Notes: a model not told the origin generated them from the sequence alone. A DNA stretch of 64,000 nucleotides from Pseudomonas frederiksbergensis (GCF_035751725.1 NZ_CP142104.1:4030001-4094000), one strand, 5' to 3'. Positions 50,656-60,658 are shown, numbered from the stretch's first letter. A program made the numbers and translations.

Positions 50656-51669
50656 ATGAACACCATTAACAAAACCCTGACCGGTGCCCTTCTCGCCCTG
50701 AGCGTCAGCAACGCTTTCGCCAACGGTATCGTCGAACACAACACCCAGGCGTTCCTCGACGCACTGAATGCCGGCACCGGCAAGCCGCTGGAGCAGTTGT
50801 CGCCCAAGGACGCCCGCGCGGTACTGGTCGGCGCCCAGGCAGGCGTGAAGTTGGCACTGCCCAAGGCCGATGTCAGCGAGAAGACCATCAAGGTCGACGG
50901 TCAATCGATCAGCCTGACGATCGTTCGTCCGGCCGGGGCCAAGGGTGAGTTGCCGGTGTTCATGTTCTTCCATGGCGGTGGTTGGGTGCTGGGAGACTTT
51001 CCGACCCACGAACGACTGGTCCGCGACCTGGTGGCGGGTTCGGGCGCCGCTGCGGTGTTCGTCAACTACACGCCGTCACCCGAAGCGCATTACCCGGTGG
51101 CGATCAACCAGGCTTACGCCGCAACGAAATGGGTCGCCGAGCACGGCAAGGAAATCAACGTCGATGGCAAGCGCCTGGCGGTAGCGGGCAACAGTGTTGG
51201 CGGTAACATGGCCGCCGTCGTGGCCCTGATGGCCAAGGACAAGGGCACCCCGGCGATCCGCTTCCAGGCGCTGTTGTGGCCGGTGACCGACGCCAACTTC
51301 GAGACGGCGTCCTACAACCAATTCGCTGAAGGGCACTTCCTCAGCAAGAACATGATGAAGTGGTTCTGGGACAACTACACCACCGATGCAGGGCAGCGCA
51401 ACGAGATCTATGCCTCGCCATTGCGGGCAACCACCGCGCAACTCAAGGGCTTGCCGCCCGCGCTGGTGCAGACCGCCGAGGCCGACGTGCTGCGCGACGA
51501 AGGCGAAGCCTACGCTCGCAAACTGGACGCGGCGGGCGTCCCGGTCACAGCGGTCCGTTACAACGGCATGATCCACGACTATGGCTTGCTCAACGTCGTG
51601 AGCCAGGTGCCAGCGGTGCGTTCGGCGATGTTGCAAGCGTCGCAAGAGCTCAAGGAACACCTGAAATAA
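50656..51669 (+). CDS. Exported alpha/beta hydrolase (HSL-type esterase)
   Basis: A 337-residue enzyme with a signal peptide (MNTINKTLTGALLALSVSNAFA). The oxyanion motif is FFHGGGWVLGD and the nucleophile elbow GNSVGGNMAAV (Ser in GxSxG); catalytic His is in MIHDYG and the acid in EADVLRDEG. This is the hormone-sensitive lipase group. It has GGAGA upstream and lies 38 bp after ohr, so co-transcription under OhrR is possible. In P. aeruginosa I recall efp directly after ohr, so this gene may be an insertion of the lineage. A terminator follows. Confidence 0.9.
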   Translation: MNTINKTLTGALLALSVSNAFANGIVEHNTQAFLDALNAGTGKPLEQLSPKDARAVLVGAQAGVKLALPKADVSEKTIKVDGQSISLTIVRPAGAKGELPVFMFFHGGGWVLGDFPTHERLVRDLVAGSGAAAVFVNYTPSPEAHYPVAINQAYAATKWVAEHGKEINVDGKRLAVAGNSVGGNMAAVVALMAKDKGTPAIRFQALLWPVTDANFETASYNQFAEGHFLSKNMMKWFWDNYTTDAGQRNEIYASPLRATTAQLKGLPPALVQTAEADVLRDEGEAYARKLDAAGVPVTAVRYNGMIHDYGLLNVVSQVPAVRSAMLQASQELKEHLK

Positions 51670-51691
51670 CAGGATCCCTGGCAGCAAGAAT

Positions 51692-51723
51692 GAAAAAGCC
51701 CGACTCAATGGTCGGGCTTTTTC
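51692..51723. terminator. Bidirectional intrinsic terminator
   Basis: Stem AAAAAGCCCGAC / GTCGGGCTTTTT with a TCAATG loop, placed between the esterase gene and the convergent efp gene. Confidence 0.92.
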
Positions 51724-51739
51724 GTACGAGAGACTTCGC

Positions 51740-52309
51740 TTATTTAGCGCGGCCTTTGTAGGAACCGCCTTCGCGGGTATCGATCTCGATCATGTCGCCG
51801 ATTTCGATGAAGTCAGCAACCGACAGCTCGGTACCGTTCTTCAGTTTGGCAGGCTTCATCACCTTGCCGGAAGTGTCGCCGCGAGCGGAGCCTTCGGTGT
51901 AGTCAACCTGACGCACGATGGTGGTCGGCAGTTCTACGGAAACCAGACGCTCTTCGAAGAATACGGCTTCGCAAACGTCGGTCATGCCTTCTTCAACGAA
52001 CGGCAGAACGCTTTCGATGTCTTCGGCGTTCAGCTCGTACATGGTGTAGTCAGTGGTGTCCATGAACGTGTAGGTGTCGCCGCTGATGAAGGACAGGGTC
52101 GCTTCCTTGCGGTCCAGGATCACGTCGTCCAGCTTGTCGTCCGCACCGTACACGGTTTCGGTCTTGTAGCCGGTCAGCAGGTTTTTCAGCTTGGTCTTCA
52201 TGATCGCGCTGTTACGACCCGACTTGGTGAATTCAGCTTTCTGAACCAGCCAAGGATCGTTGTCGATACGAATCACGGTACCGGGTTTAAGTTCTTTACC
52301 AGTTTTCAT
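51740..52309 (-). CDS. efp: Elongation factor P
   Basis: A 189-residue factor that rescues ribosomes stalled on proline runs. Three OB-like domains are seen; the tip loop is [10 protein letters not shown] with Arg32, the residue that EarP rhamnosylates in pseudomonads (others have Lys34). ATG 52309 gives the usual [16 protein letters not shown]. earP lies 48 bp upstream, divergent in order only: both genes are on the minus strand, with earP first. Confidence 0.97.
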   Translation of the reverse strand: MKTGKELKPGTVIRIDNDPWLVQKAEFTKSGRNSAIMKTKLKNLLTGYKTETVYGADDKLDDVILDRKEATLSFISGDTYTFMDTTDYTMYELNAEDIESVLPFVEEGMTDVCEAVFFEERLVSVELPTTIVRQVDYTEGSARGDTSGKVMKPAKLKNGTELSVADFIEIGDMIEIDTREGGSYKGRAK

Positions 52310-52357
52310 TGCGAATATCCGAATTTGGATGGGATTTACAAAAATCTAGGCCGCGTA

Positions 52358-53491
52358 TCATAGCCAATTTCGGTAAAACTTCACCAGCGCCGTGGCGAGA
52401 TCGGCTCGCGAGCCTTGTTCCAGGCACCATGCCTGGGCGTGCTCGGCCAGTTCCAGATGCTCAGCGCAGACTGCTTTCCAGTGTTCGGCCATGTCCTGGC
52501 CGGCGTTCCAATCCCGCCAAAGACCGCTGATCGCTTTTTCCGCCGACTCAGAAAGTCCCTGGGTATACAGCCTGAGAAATGCCTCGAGTTTTTCCAGGTG
52601 GACGTCTTCTTCCTGTTGATAAATGTGCCAGAGCAGGGGCCGCCCCGCCCATTGCGCACGCACGAACGAGTCTTCGCCGCGCACCGCGTTGAAATCGCAG
52701 CACCATAGCAATCGGTCATATTCATCCTGACGGACAAATGGCAACACCTGCACCGTCAGGCCGCCACGGCGATGCAACGCGCCGGGCGCCAAGCCGTCCA
52801 CGCCCAGCCAACGCGCCACATCGCCCAGGACTCGACCTTCCGGGACCAATACGTGAGACGGGCACACATCGGTCGCCATCGCCTCGAACCAGCTCGCCAG
52901 CCCTGCATTTTCGTACGCAAACAGCGAGATCAGGCGCGCACCGGGTTCTCGCACAACACCCAATCCGTGCAGGAAACTTTTCTGCGCTGCGTCATCGTGT
53001 TGAAACTGCCGCCGGCGCTCCAGCAGGTCGGCCTCACGCAACAAGCCTCCCGTTCCCGCCTGGAAGCCGGGAAAAAAGAAATATTTTTGCACATGCTTGT
53101 ATTTGACCGACGGCAGACCGTGGCAACCGATGACCCAGTCCTCGGCGCTCAGGTAGTCGAGGTTCATCCATAACGGCGTCACCTCGCGTTCGGCCATCGC
53201 GTCCATGTAGGCGCTGGGCAATTGGCAGGCAAATGCTGCGATGACGACGTCTGCTGCCTCGGTAGCGGGCCAATCCTTTGGCCACTGGCACACTTGCACG
53301 CCCTGCTGCCATTGTTCGCGAAGGCTGACATCGATGTCCGGGCACAGCCGCTCGAAAGCACGCAGGTCGTCGACCCAAAGCCGCACCGCGCACTGATGCT
53401 CGGCCACCAATTGCCGGGCCAGGCGCCAGGTAACGCCGATGTCGCCGAAGTTATCCACGACGGTGCAAAAAATATCCCAACGCACGGTCAT
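52358..53491 (-). CDS. earP: EF-P arginine rhamnosyltransferase EarP
   Basis: A 377-residue GT-B glycosyltransferase that attaches rhamnose from dTDP-rhamnose to Arg32 of EF-P. The catalytic aspartates Asp13 and Asp17 are in VVDNFGDIGVTWRLARQL, and the conserved glutamate near the sugar-nucleotide site in RGEDSFVRAQWAG. ATG 53491 starts MTVRWDIFCTVVDN as in the family. It is immediately upstream of its substrate gene efp. Confidence 0.96.
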   Translation of the reverse strand: MTVRWDIFCTVVDNFGDIGVTWRLARQLVAEHQCAVRLWVDDLRAFERLCPDIDVSLREQWQQGVQVCQWPKDWPATEAADVVIAAFACQLPSAYMDAMAEREVTPLWMNLDYLSAEDWVIGCHGLPSVKYKHVQKYFFFPGFQAGTGGLLREADLLERRRQFQHDDAAQKSFLHGLGVVREPGARLISLFAYENAGLASWFEAMATDVCPSHVLVPEGRVLGDVARWLGVDGLAPGALHRRGGLTVQVLPFVRQDEYDRLLWCCDFNAVRGEDSFVRAQWAGRPLLWHIYQQEEDVHLEKLEAFLRLYTQGLSESAEKAISGLWRDWNAGQDMAEHWKAVCAEHLELAEHAQAWCLEQGSRADLATALVKFYRNWL

Positions 53492-53612
53492 TCCCGACTC
53501 CCTGTGGCAAAACCTGATTGTCCCGCATTGAACCGGTGTTGCAGAAGGGCCGACGGCGATTAATCTTCATGCGACAATCAGCGCTTATCCATGCCCCTGC
53601 CAGGAAGCAGCC

Positions 53613-53999
53613 ATGCCTGACCATCCCCCAGCCCCGCGCCTCACAGCCTTGCGATTGACCGTCAGTATTGCCCTGGGACTGTGGCTGGGGTTCATCGCCA
53701 TCGTTCTGACGGGCTGGCTGCTGTCCAGGTTCATGTTCGAAGAACAACTGGCTCCGGTGGCCGAAGCGGTCCATCAACTGGCGCAACCACCCGCGGTGCA
53801 ACCGGCACCCGAGCCGCCCACGCCGATGTTCGAGCAGTACCAGCAGAACCTACAGAAGAACGAGCAACGCCAGGCGCTGGATCAGGTGCGCAGCAATCCT
53901 CGCAACCTGTCCAACCCCAAATGCCAGTTCTGGCTGCAACAGGACCAGAACGCACCCAGCGAAAAAAGCCGCGCCAATGTCCTGCAGTTCTGCGAGTGA
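53613..53999 (+). CDS. Hypothetical single-TM protein
   Basis: A 128-residue protein with one membrane helix (LRLTVSIALGLWLGFIAIVLTGWLL, about 14-38) and a proline- and glutamine-rich periplasmic or cytoplasmic tail (PPAVQPAPEPPTPMFEQYQ). Two cysteines occur late (KCQFW, FCE). I do not recognise the family. It is 2 bp before the Gre-like gene and probably in one operon with it. Confidence 0.7.
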   Translation: MPDHPPAPRLTALRLTVSIALGLWLGFIAIVLTGWLLSRFMFEEQLAPVAEAVHQLAQPPAVQPAPEPPTPMFEQYQQNLQKNEQRQALDQVRSNPRNLSNPKCQFWLQQDQNAPSEKSRANVLQFCE

Positions 54000-54001
54000 T
54001 C

Positions 54002-54484
54002 ATGAATAAACAGACCGTCCACCAGTTGATCCTCGACAAGCTCAAGGTCGACCTCGACATCGCCGAGCGCGCCGCGCAGACCGCCTACGAAACCGCGACC
54101 CACGAAGAAAACATCGCCGAGAACAAGTACGACACCCTTGGCCTTGAAGCGTCCTATCTTGCTGCGGGACAGGCCAGGCGCGTAGAGGAAATCCGCCAGG
54201 CCCTTGCCCTTTGCCAAAACCTGGCGCTCAGGCCTTACGATGACCAGCGCGGCATTCAGATCGGCACTTTGATCGGACTGGAGGATGGAGATGGCCGCCA
54301 ACAGTGGCTATTCCTGGGGCCGGATGCGGCAGGACTGAAGGTATCGCTGGTGGGGCAGCCCATCACCGTCATCACCCCTCGCTCGCCACTGGGCAGAGGC
54401 CTGCTGGGCAAGTTCGAAGGGGATGAAGTGGAGATCGTCGTGGCGGGCGCCCGGCAACAGTTCGCTGTCACCGAGGTAATCTAG
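54002..54484 (+). CDS. GreA/GreB-family elongation factor-like protein
   Basis: A 160-residue protein. The C-terminal half resembles the Gre RNA-polymerase-binding domain (SLVGQPITVITPRSPLGRGLLGKFEGDEVEIVV). The N-terminal half is helical and acidic (ETATHEENIAENKYDTLGLEAS) and could enter the polymerase secondary channel as in Gre, Gfh1 or Rnk-type factors. True GreA has about 158 residues and stronger tip motifs. Whether it promotes cleavage is unknown. Paired with an upstream membrane protein gene. Confidence 0.78.
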   Translation: MNKQTVHQLILDKLKVDLDIAERAAQTAYETATHEENIAENKYDTLGLEASYLAAGQARRVEEIRQALALCQNLALRPYDDQRGIQIGTLIGLEDGDGRQQWLFLGPDAAGLKVSLVGQPITVITPRSPLGRGLLGKFEGDEVEIVVAGARQQFAVTEVI

Positions 54485-54492
54485 GTTTCTGC

Positions 54493-55476
<984 letters not shown>

Positions 55477-55577
55477 TCAAAGCAGTTGGATGCGACGGGC
55501 ATCAGCGACGGCATATAACTATATGAATGGTTGTATTAAGAAATCTAGAACTTTTTATAAAAAGCCATCATTTAGCC

Positions 55578-56078
55578 TCAGGTCTCTCCGTGACGCCGGC
55601 GCTGCACCAGCGGCACCAGGTAGACCGGCACCCGGGATAACTGCAATACCCGAGCGGCGGTCCTGCCCAAAGGGGTGTCGCCGTTCGCTCCCTGGCAATG
55701 ACTGCCAACGATCAGCAGATCGACGGAGAGTTTCGCCGCCTGCTCCAGAATGACCTGGGACGGGTCACCCTGGAATACCCTCACCGACTTGATCAACTGC
55801 AAGTCTTGCTGCCCTTCCCCCAGCTCCTCGCGAAAATTGTCGAGGACCCGCTGCTCGATGTTGGCCATCACCGTATTCAGACCCTGGCGATGAAATTCGT
55901 TCAACGCGTGCTCATCGAGATAACTCTGCAACACCGACTCGGCGAACAGCCCCATCGGCTCAACCGCGTGCACTACATACAACTCGGCTTCGAACGTCCG
56001 TGCCAACGCCAAGGCATGCTGCATCACATAAGGGGCATAGAGGCCCAGGTCTGTGGCGTACAGCATCGAACGAATCAT
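55578..56078 (-). CDS. Universal stress protein (UspA family)
   Basis: A 166-residue Usp protein. The ATP-binding loop G-2x-G-9x-G(S/T) is seen in GSHCQGANGDTPLGRTAARVL. The opening MIRSMLYATDLGLYAPYVMQHA is typical. Usp proteins protect cells in stress; the exact role of this one is unknown. It lies upstream of cysB on the same strand, 110 bp away. Confidence 0.92.
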   Translation of the reverse strand: MIRSMLYATDLGLYAPYVMQHALALARTFEAELYVVHAVEPMGLFAESVLQSYLDEHALNEFHRQGLNTVMANIEQRVLDNFREELGEGQQDLQLIKSVRVFQGDPSQVILEQAAKLSVDLLIVGSHCQGANGDTPLGRTAARVLQLSRVPVYLVPLVQRRRHGET

Positions 56079-56174
56079 GTGACCTCCTCAAGTGCCAGAA
56101 TGGCGGAGATTGATTCAGCTTAGCAGCGCCCCGAAGACTGCGACGTGCGGCATGACGCCCCGCGCAACCGGCGG

Positions 56175-57080
56175 TCAGAGCTTCACTTCGTTACTGATGC
56201 CGTGGGGCACGTGCCCGGTGGCGACCACTTCGCGGGCGAGCTCGCAGTGGCCGGTCTGGTCGTCGAAAAATACATCGGCGGCAAAGGCTTCGAGAAACGC
56301 CGACTTGGTCAAGCCGCCCAGGAACAATGACTCGTCGAGGCGGATGTCCCATTCGCGCAACGTGCGGATGACCCGTTCGTGGGCCGGTGCCGAACGGGCC
56401 GTCACCAATGCCGTGCGGATCGGGCAGGCATCCTCGGGGAATTCTCGCTGCAGTGCATTGAGCGCCGCCAGGAACCCCTTGAACGGTCCGCCACGCAGCG
56501 GTTCACGCGCGGCCTGGCGCTCACTGGCCTGGAAGGCTTCCAGGCCGCCGCTCTGATAGATGCGTTCCGACTCGTCGGAAAACAGCACCGCATCGCCGTC
56601 GAAGGCAATGCGCAACTCCTCGCTGGCGGCGCGGCTGGCGCCGCCCGACAGGATTGTCGCCGCTGCAAACCCGGCATCCAGTGCGCTGCGCACGTCTTCG
56701 GCATGGGTGGAAAGGAACAGGTCGCAGCCGAACGCCTTCAAATAAGGATACGGGCTGCGACCACCAACGAATGCGGCCCGGGAAATCGCCAAGCCGTAAT
56801 GGTGGATCGAGTTGAATACCCGAAGGCCTGTATCAGCGCTGTTTCGCGAAACCAGGATCACCTCGACACGGGCACGCCCAAGGTGTTCGTTGAGGTTGAG
56901 CAGCTTCTGCACCAGGGCGAAGGCATCCCCTGGCTCGAGGACTTCGTCCTCATGCTCGATCTGGTATTGCCGATAGGCCTCGACGCCGCTCGACAGATAG
57001 ACCTTGTGACTTTCCCTCAAGTCGAACAAAGCCCGCGACGAAATCGCCAGTACCAGTTTGTCATCGATGTTATTGGCCAT
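56175..57080 (-). CDS. Cytosolic 5'-nucleotidase
   Basis: A 301-residue protein of the 5'-nucleotidase family (PF06189, cN-I type). IDDKLVLAISSRALFDLRESH opens the family, and the DxDxV-type motif IAFDGDAVLFSDESERIYQ plus FFDDQTGHCE supply the metal and phosphate site. It dephosphorylates nucleoside monophosphates. ATG 57080 has GGGGG upstream. It is close to the reductase gene (18 bp) and likely co-transcribed. Confidence 0.9.
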   Translation of the reverse strand: MANNIDDKLVLAISSRALFDLRESHKVYLSSGVEAYRQYQIEHEDEVLEPGDAFALVQKLLNLNEHLGRARVEVILVSRNSADTGLRVFNSIHHYGLAISRAAFVGGRSPYPYLKAFGCDLFLSTHAEDVRSALDAGFAAATILSGGASRAASEELRIAFDGDAVLFSDESERIYQSGGLEAFQASERQAAREPLRGGPFKGFLAALNALQREFPEDACPIRTALVTARSAPAHERVIRTLREWDIRLDESLFLGGLTKSAFLEAFAADVFFDDQTGHCELAREVVATGHVPHGISNEVKL

Positions 57081-57098
57081 GTTGCCCCCCTTCGCCTA

Positions 57099-58064
57099 TC
57101 AACGGTTGCGACGATCCAGGAACGCCAGCGCCTGGTACAGCGCTTCGATCTTCGGCAGCTCGCAGCCCGCCGCCCTGGCCGCTGCCAATGGCCGGGCGTA
57201 GATCGCGTCCAGCTCCAACGGTCGCTTATGGGCATAGTCGTGATACATGCTCGGCCAATAGTCGGGCATCTTTTCGGTCATCGTGAACAGATAGTCTGCG
57301 TAGCCAGCCGCGATTTCATAGCCGCAGGCCTGAGCACCGCGCACCACCTCGCCCATGAGCGCCTGGATCAGCCCACGGCTCTGATCGCTTGCCATCAACG
57401 GCGAGGTGCTGGCCGCCAGCAGAACCGACAGACCGTTGTACGGCACGTTCCACACCAGCTTCTGCCAACGGGCCTGCTGCAAGTCGGGCATCGCCTGGGA
57501 ATCGATGCCGGCGCTACGGAACAGATCCGCCGCCGCCTCGACAACCGCCATGCGTTCAGCCTGCCCCTGGCAGGGGCCACTGTGATAGCCAATGTTGACC
57601 GCACCGAGCGCCTGGTGGGCGATGATGCCCGGGCCGACACGATTCACACAGATCAGGCACAAGCCACCCAACAGGTGCAGCGACTCGGGCAGCAGCGGCC
57701 GCAGGTCTGCCTCGACATCGAGGCCATTCTGCAACAAGAGGACTTTTGCACCATCGGCGGCGGCCTGGATGATCGCCGGTGCCAGGTCGGCATTGCTGGT
57801 GGTCTTGGCGCCGACCAGCAACCATTCGCAAGGCGGCATTTGCTCCGCCGAGCGGTATGCCTGGACCGGATCAAGGCTCAGCGCGCCATGGACATCGCTG
57901 GCGATACGCAGGCCGTCCTCGGCGACGGCGGCGAATTCGCTGCGTAACAAGAAGTGCACATCATGACCGGCGCGGGCCAGCATCACCCCGTAAAACCCGC
58001 CGATCGCCCCGGTGCCGATCATGCCGATCCTGCCTTTCCCGGCTCTAGCGCCTGCCTGCATCAT
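57099..58064 (-). CDS. 2-dehydropantoate 2-reductase-like protein (PanE/ApbA family)
   Basis: A 321-residue NADPH-dependent oxidoreductase. The dinucleotide motif GMIGTGAIGGFYGVMLARAG starts at about residue 14; the family's helical C-terminal domain has WQKLVWNVPYNGLSVLLAAST, with the catalytic Lys in QKLVWN. True PanE makes pantoate for CoA; other members act on different keto acids, so the function is only by family. Two tandem start codons (58064, 58061) exist. The nucleotidase gene follows 18 bp later. Confidence 0.85.
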   Translation of the reverse strand: MMQAGARAGKGRIGMIGTGAIGGFYGVMLARAGHDVHFLLRSEFAAVAEDGLRIASDVHGALSLDPVQAYRSAEQMPPCEWLLVGAKTTSNADLAPAIIQAAADGAKVLLLQNGLDVEADLRPLLPESLHLLGGLCLICVNRVGPGIIAHQALGAVNIGYHSGPCQGQAERMAVVEAAADLFRSAGIDSQAMPDLQQARWQKLVWNVPYNGLSVLLAASTSPLMASDQSRGLIQALMGEVVRGAQACGYEIAAGYADYLFTMTEKMPDYWPSMYHDYAHKRPLELDAIYARPLAAARAAGCELPKIEALYQALAFLDRRNR

Positions 58065-58278
58065 GCAACTCCCCTGTCTGACTATCCCCGCGCATCATTA
58101 CACAGGACCTACCGTCCGTGGCGAGCGACCTTGCCTGCGGCAATTAAAGGGGCGCCTGCCCATTGTCGAGCCACCTCCGAACGCGCTAAGGTTCGGCTCC
58201 CCGACGCGCTTAACTTCGCTGTGCACCGCCGCGCGGGGATCGCTGGCGGCCGGCACCCGTGACCTGACGAGTAACACG

Positions 58279-59355
58279 ATGGCTGATTTACCGATCAATG
58301 ACCTAAACGTCGCCTCCAACGAGACCCTTATCACGCCTGACCAGCTCAAGCGCGATATTCCCCTGAGCGACGCTGCCCTGCGCACCGTGACCAAGGGCCG
58401 GGAAGTCATCCGCAACATTCTCGACGGCACCGACCACCGCCTGTTCGTGGTGATTGGCCCCTGCTCGATCCATGACATCAAGGCTGCCCACGAATATGCC
58501 GAGCGCCTGAAGGTACTCGCCGCGGAAGTTTCCGACACCTTGTACCTGGTGATGCGGGTGTACTTCGAAAAACCCCGGACGACCGTTGGCTGGAAAGGCC
58601 TGATCAACGACCCATACCTGGACGACTCCTTCAAGATCCAGGACGGCCTGCACATCGGACGCCAGTTGCTGCTGGACCTGGCTGAAATGGGCTTGCCCAC
58701 CGCGACCGAAGCCCTGGACCCGATCTCTCCGCAATATTTGCAGGACCTGATCAGCTGGTCAGCCATCGGCGCGCGCACCACCGAATCCCAGACCCACCGG
58801 GAAATGGCTTCCGGCCTGTCCTCGGCGGTCGGCTTCAAGAACGGCACCGACGGCGGACTGACCGTGGCGATCAACGCCTTGCAGTCGGTTTCCAGCCCTC
58901 ACCGTTTCCTCGGTATCAACCAGGAAGGCGGCGTGTCGATCGTCACTACCAAGGGCAACGCCTACGGTCACGTCGTGCTGCGCGGTGGCAATGGCAAGCC
59001 GAACTACGATTCGGTCAGCGTCGCACTGTGCGAACAGGCGCTGGACAAGGCCAAGGTCAAGCCGAACATCATGGTCGATTGCAGCCACGCCAATTCCAAC
59101 AAGGACCCGGCGCTGCAGCCGCTGGTGATGGAAAACGTCGCCAACCAGATCCTGGAAGGCAACCAGTCGATCATTGGCCTGATGGTGGAAAGTCATTTGA
59201 ACTGGGGCTGCCAGGCGATCCCGAAAGACCTCGCCGACTTGCAGTACGGCGTCTCCATCACTGACGCCTGCATCGACTGGGGCACGACCGAGAAGACCTT
59301 GCGCGGCATGCATGCCAAGCTCAAGGACGTGCTGCCCAAGCGTCAGCGCAGCTGA
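58279..59355 (+). CDS. Class I DAHP synthase (AroF/G/H type)
   Basis: A 358-residue enzyme for the first step of aromatic amino acid synthesis. Motifs: VVIGPCSIHDIKAA, RVYFEKPRTTVGWKGLINDP, GARTTESQTHREMASGLS, KNGTDGG and DCSHANSNKDP, all class I. It lies near a class II enzyme in this window. ATG 58279 is the family start; the longer frame to 58012 is not protein-like. Which amino acid inhibits it cannot be told. Confidence 0.95.
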   Translation: MADLPINDLNVASNETLITPDQLKRDIPLSDAALRTVTKGREVIRNILDGTDHRLFVVIGPCSIHDIKAAHEYAERLKVLAAEVSDTLYLVMRVYFEKPRTTVGWKGLINDPYLDDSFKIQDGLHIGRQLLLDLAEMGLPTATEALDPISPQYLQDLISWSAIGARTTESQTHREMASGLSSAVGFKNGTDGGLTVAINALQSVSSPHRFLGINQEGGVSIVTTKGNAYGHVVLRGGNGKPNYDSVSVALCEQALDKAKVKPNIMVDCSHANSNKDPALQPLVMENVANQILEGNQSIIGLMVESHLNWGCQAIPKDLADLQYGVSITDACIDWGTTEKTLRGMHAKLKDVLPKRQRS

Positions 59356-59386
59356 TCGGGTGCTTGAACCGATAAAAAATCGGCAA

Positions 59387-59420
59387 TAAAAAACGCCGGG
59401 CTTTTCAGTCCGGCGTTTTT
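59387..59420. terminator. Bidirectional intrinsic terminator
   Basis: AAAAAACGCCGG / CCGGCGTTTTTT stem with a GCTTTTCAGT loop, between the class I DAHP synthase gene and the convergent GNAT gene. Confidence 0.92.
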
Positions 59421-59438
59421 TTTGGCAATCGTTGGAGG

Positions 59439-59720
59439 TCAGAGCTTCGCCGCGTGCCGCTGGTGACGCTCCATGTAGCGCTCCACATAGGAGCAGGACG
59501 GGATCACCGTATAGCCCATTTCTTCAGCAAACCGCAGCGCTTCTTCGGTCAACTTCGCCGCAATTCCCCTGCCCCGCAGCGCGTTGGGCACGAAGGTGCG
59601 ATAGATGTCCAGGGTCTGCTTGCCCAGGTCCATATAGGTCAGATAGGCACGATGACCGTCCACAGTGGTCTCGAACTGATGACCAGCCTGGTCATGGTGG
59701 ATGGTAACCGCCTCGCTCAT
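59439..59720 (-). CDS. Small GNAT-like N-acetyltransferase (NATD1/YidJ type)
   Basis: A 93-residue minimal acetyltransferase. The acetyl-CoA loop is VPNALRGRGIAAKLTEEALRFAEEMGYTVIPSCSYV, and FETTVDGHRAYLTYMDLGKQTLDIYRTFV is the start of the family. Length matches the small GNAT group (PF14542). ATG 59720 follows GAGGAG. The substrate is unknown. Confidence 0.9.
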   Translation of the reverse strand: MSEAVTIHHDQAGHQFETTVDGHRAYLTYMDLGKQTLDIYRTFVPNALRGRGIAAKLTEEALRFAEEMGYTVIPSCSYVERYMERHQRHAAKL

Positions 59721-60355
59721 CACTACTCCTCGCGGGTCTGAATGCCGACCCCTACCTTACCGATGTTTTTCCGGCGAAGGAACATCTACGCCACCCCGTG
59801 CCTACCTGGTCACCGAGCGCAAAAAACCAGTCGCTCAAACCCGAGCACGTCCTGAATAGTAGGCACCAATGAGGCAAATGCTCAAGGCACGCCGGTCACT
59901 GAAGGGATAAACCCCGACGGGTTTATCGATTGAGCGTGACTTTCAGGCTGTAGTCGGTCAAGGCGCAATAGCTGAACATCGCCAGTTGTTGAGTCTTGAG
60001 ACGAGCGCCGGATGTTAAAGTCACCGCCATGGCCAATAAAAAGATGCCTGCGGTTGCGCAAAAAATGAGCAAAAGTCTAAGAGAATCAATAAACAGCAAC
60101 TTTAGTGTCGGCGCCTGAGTTGCGCTCGCCCGCGGAACTTTTTTTCACCGGCGCGCTCCATTCGGGAGGCTGAGGCTGTGTATTTTTTAAACAACCCCTG
60201 GAAAAGTTGCTTGAAAAAGAATCACCGCCTACAATTTTTTTGCTTCTTGCGCTACGTCAGTTTACTTACTACAAGTAATGAGTAGTATGTACGCCGGCTA
60301 ACTCCTCACTCTGGGGAGACAGTCATTAAATAGAAAGTCCTTGAAGGGGAACACG
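59721..60355. other. 635-bp region without a listed gene; holds a small membrane ORF
   Basis: Besides the small minus-strand frame (59923-60148, separate entry) it has a perfect stem-loop GATAAACCC / GGGTTTATC with a 4-base loop at 59906-59927 (its right arm overlaps the end of the small frame), and AT-rich sequence at 60180-60350 that must carry the strong oprI promoter and leader. Confidence 0.5.
59923..60148 (-). other. Small single-TM protein reading frame with an A7 tract, possibly frameshifted
   Basis: From TTG 60099 to TAA 59923 a 58-residue frame encodes a short polar start, a membrane helix (LRLLLIFCATAGIFLLAMAV) and a tail with FSYCALTDYSLKVTLNR; the composition is protein-like. 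Upstream, GTG 60148 has GGAG at seven bases and is followed by seven A's (60139-60145), but this frame stops after 20 codons at 60086. Removing one A joins both parts into about a 74-residue protein starting MKKVPRAS. So the gene may be frameshifted, may use slippage at A7, or may start at TTG. Confidence 0.4.
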
Positions 60356-60607
60356 ATGAACAACGTTCTGAAATTCTCTGCTCTGGCCCTGGCCGCAGTT
60401 CTGGCTACCGGTTGCAGCAGCGCATCGAAAGAAACCGAAGCACGTCTGACTGCTACCGAAGACGCAGCAGCTCGCGCCCAAGCTCGTGCAGACGAAGCCT
60501 ACCGTAAAGCTGATGAAGCTCTGGCTGCTGCTCAAAAAGCACAACAGACTGCTGACGAAGCTAACGAGCGTGCTCTGCGCATGCTGGAAAAAGCTAGCCG
60601 CAAGTAA
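60356..60607 (+). CDS. oprI: Major outer-membrane lipoprotein OprI
   Basis: An 83-residue murein lipoprotein of pseudomonads. The lipobox is LATGCSS (Cys20); the rest is a trimeric coiled coil with heptad alanines ([22 protein letters not shown]) and a C-terminal KASRK whose last Lys can be linked to peptidoglycan. The codon use (many GCT, CGT) marks high expression. AAGGGGA precedes the ATG. A terminator follows directly. The L,D-transpeptidase gene is the next gene, convergent. Confidence 0.97.
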
Positions 60608-60630
60608 TAGTCCTTCGGGATTGTTATCGA

Positions 60631-60658
60631 GCCGACCCATTACTGGGTCGGCTTTTTT
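60631..60658 (+). terminator. Intrinsic terminator after oprI
   Basis: GCCGACCCA / TGGGTCGGC stem, TTAC loop, then TTTTTT. A textbook strong terminator, 23 bp after the stop. Confidence 0.95.

Noticed and set aside
58065..58278. Possible aromatic-amino-acid leader or attenuator ahead of class I DAHP synthase
   Set aside because: No leader peptide rich in Trp, Phe or Tyr and no terminator-antiterminator pair visible.
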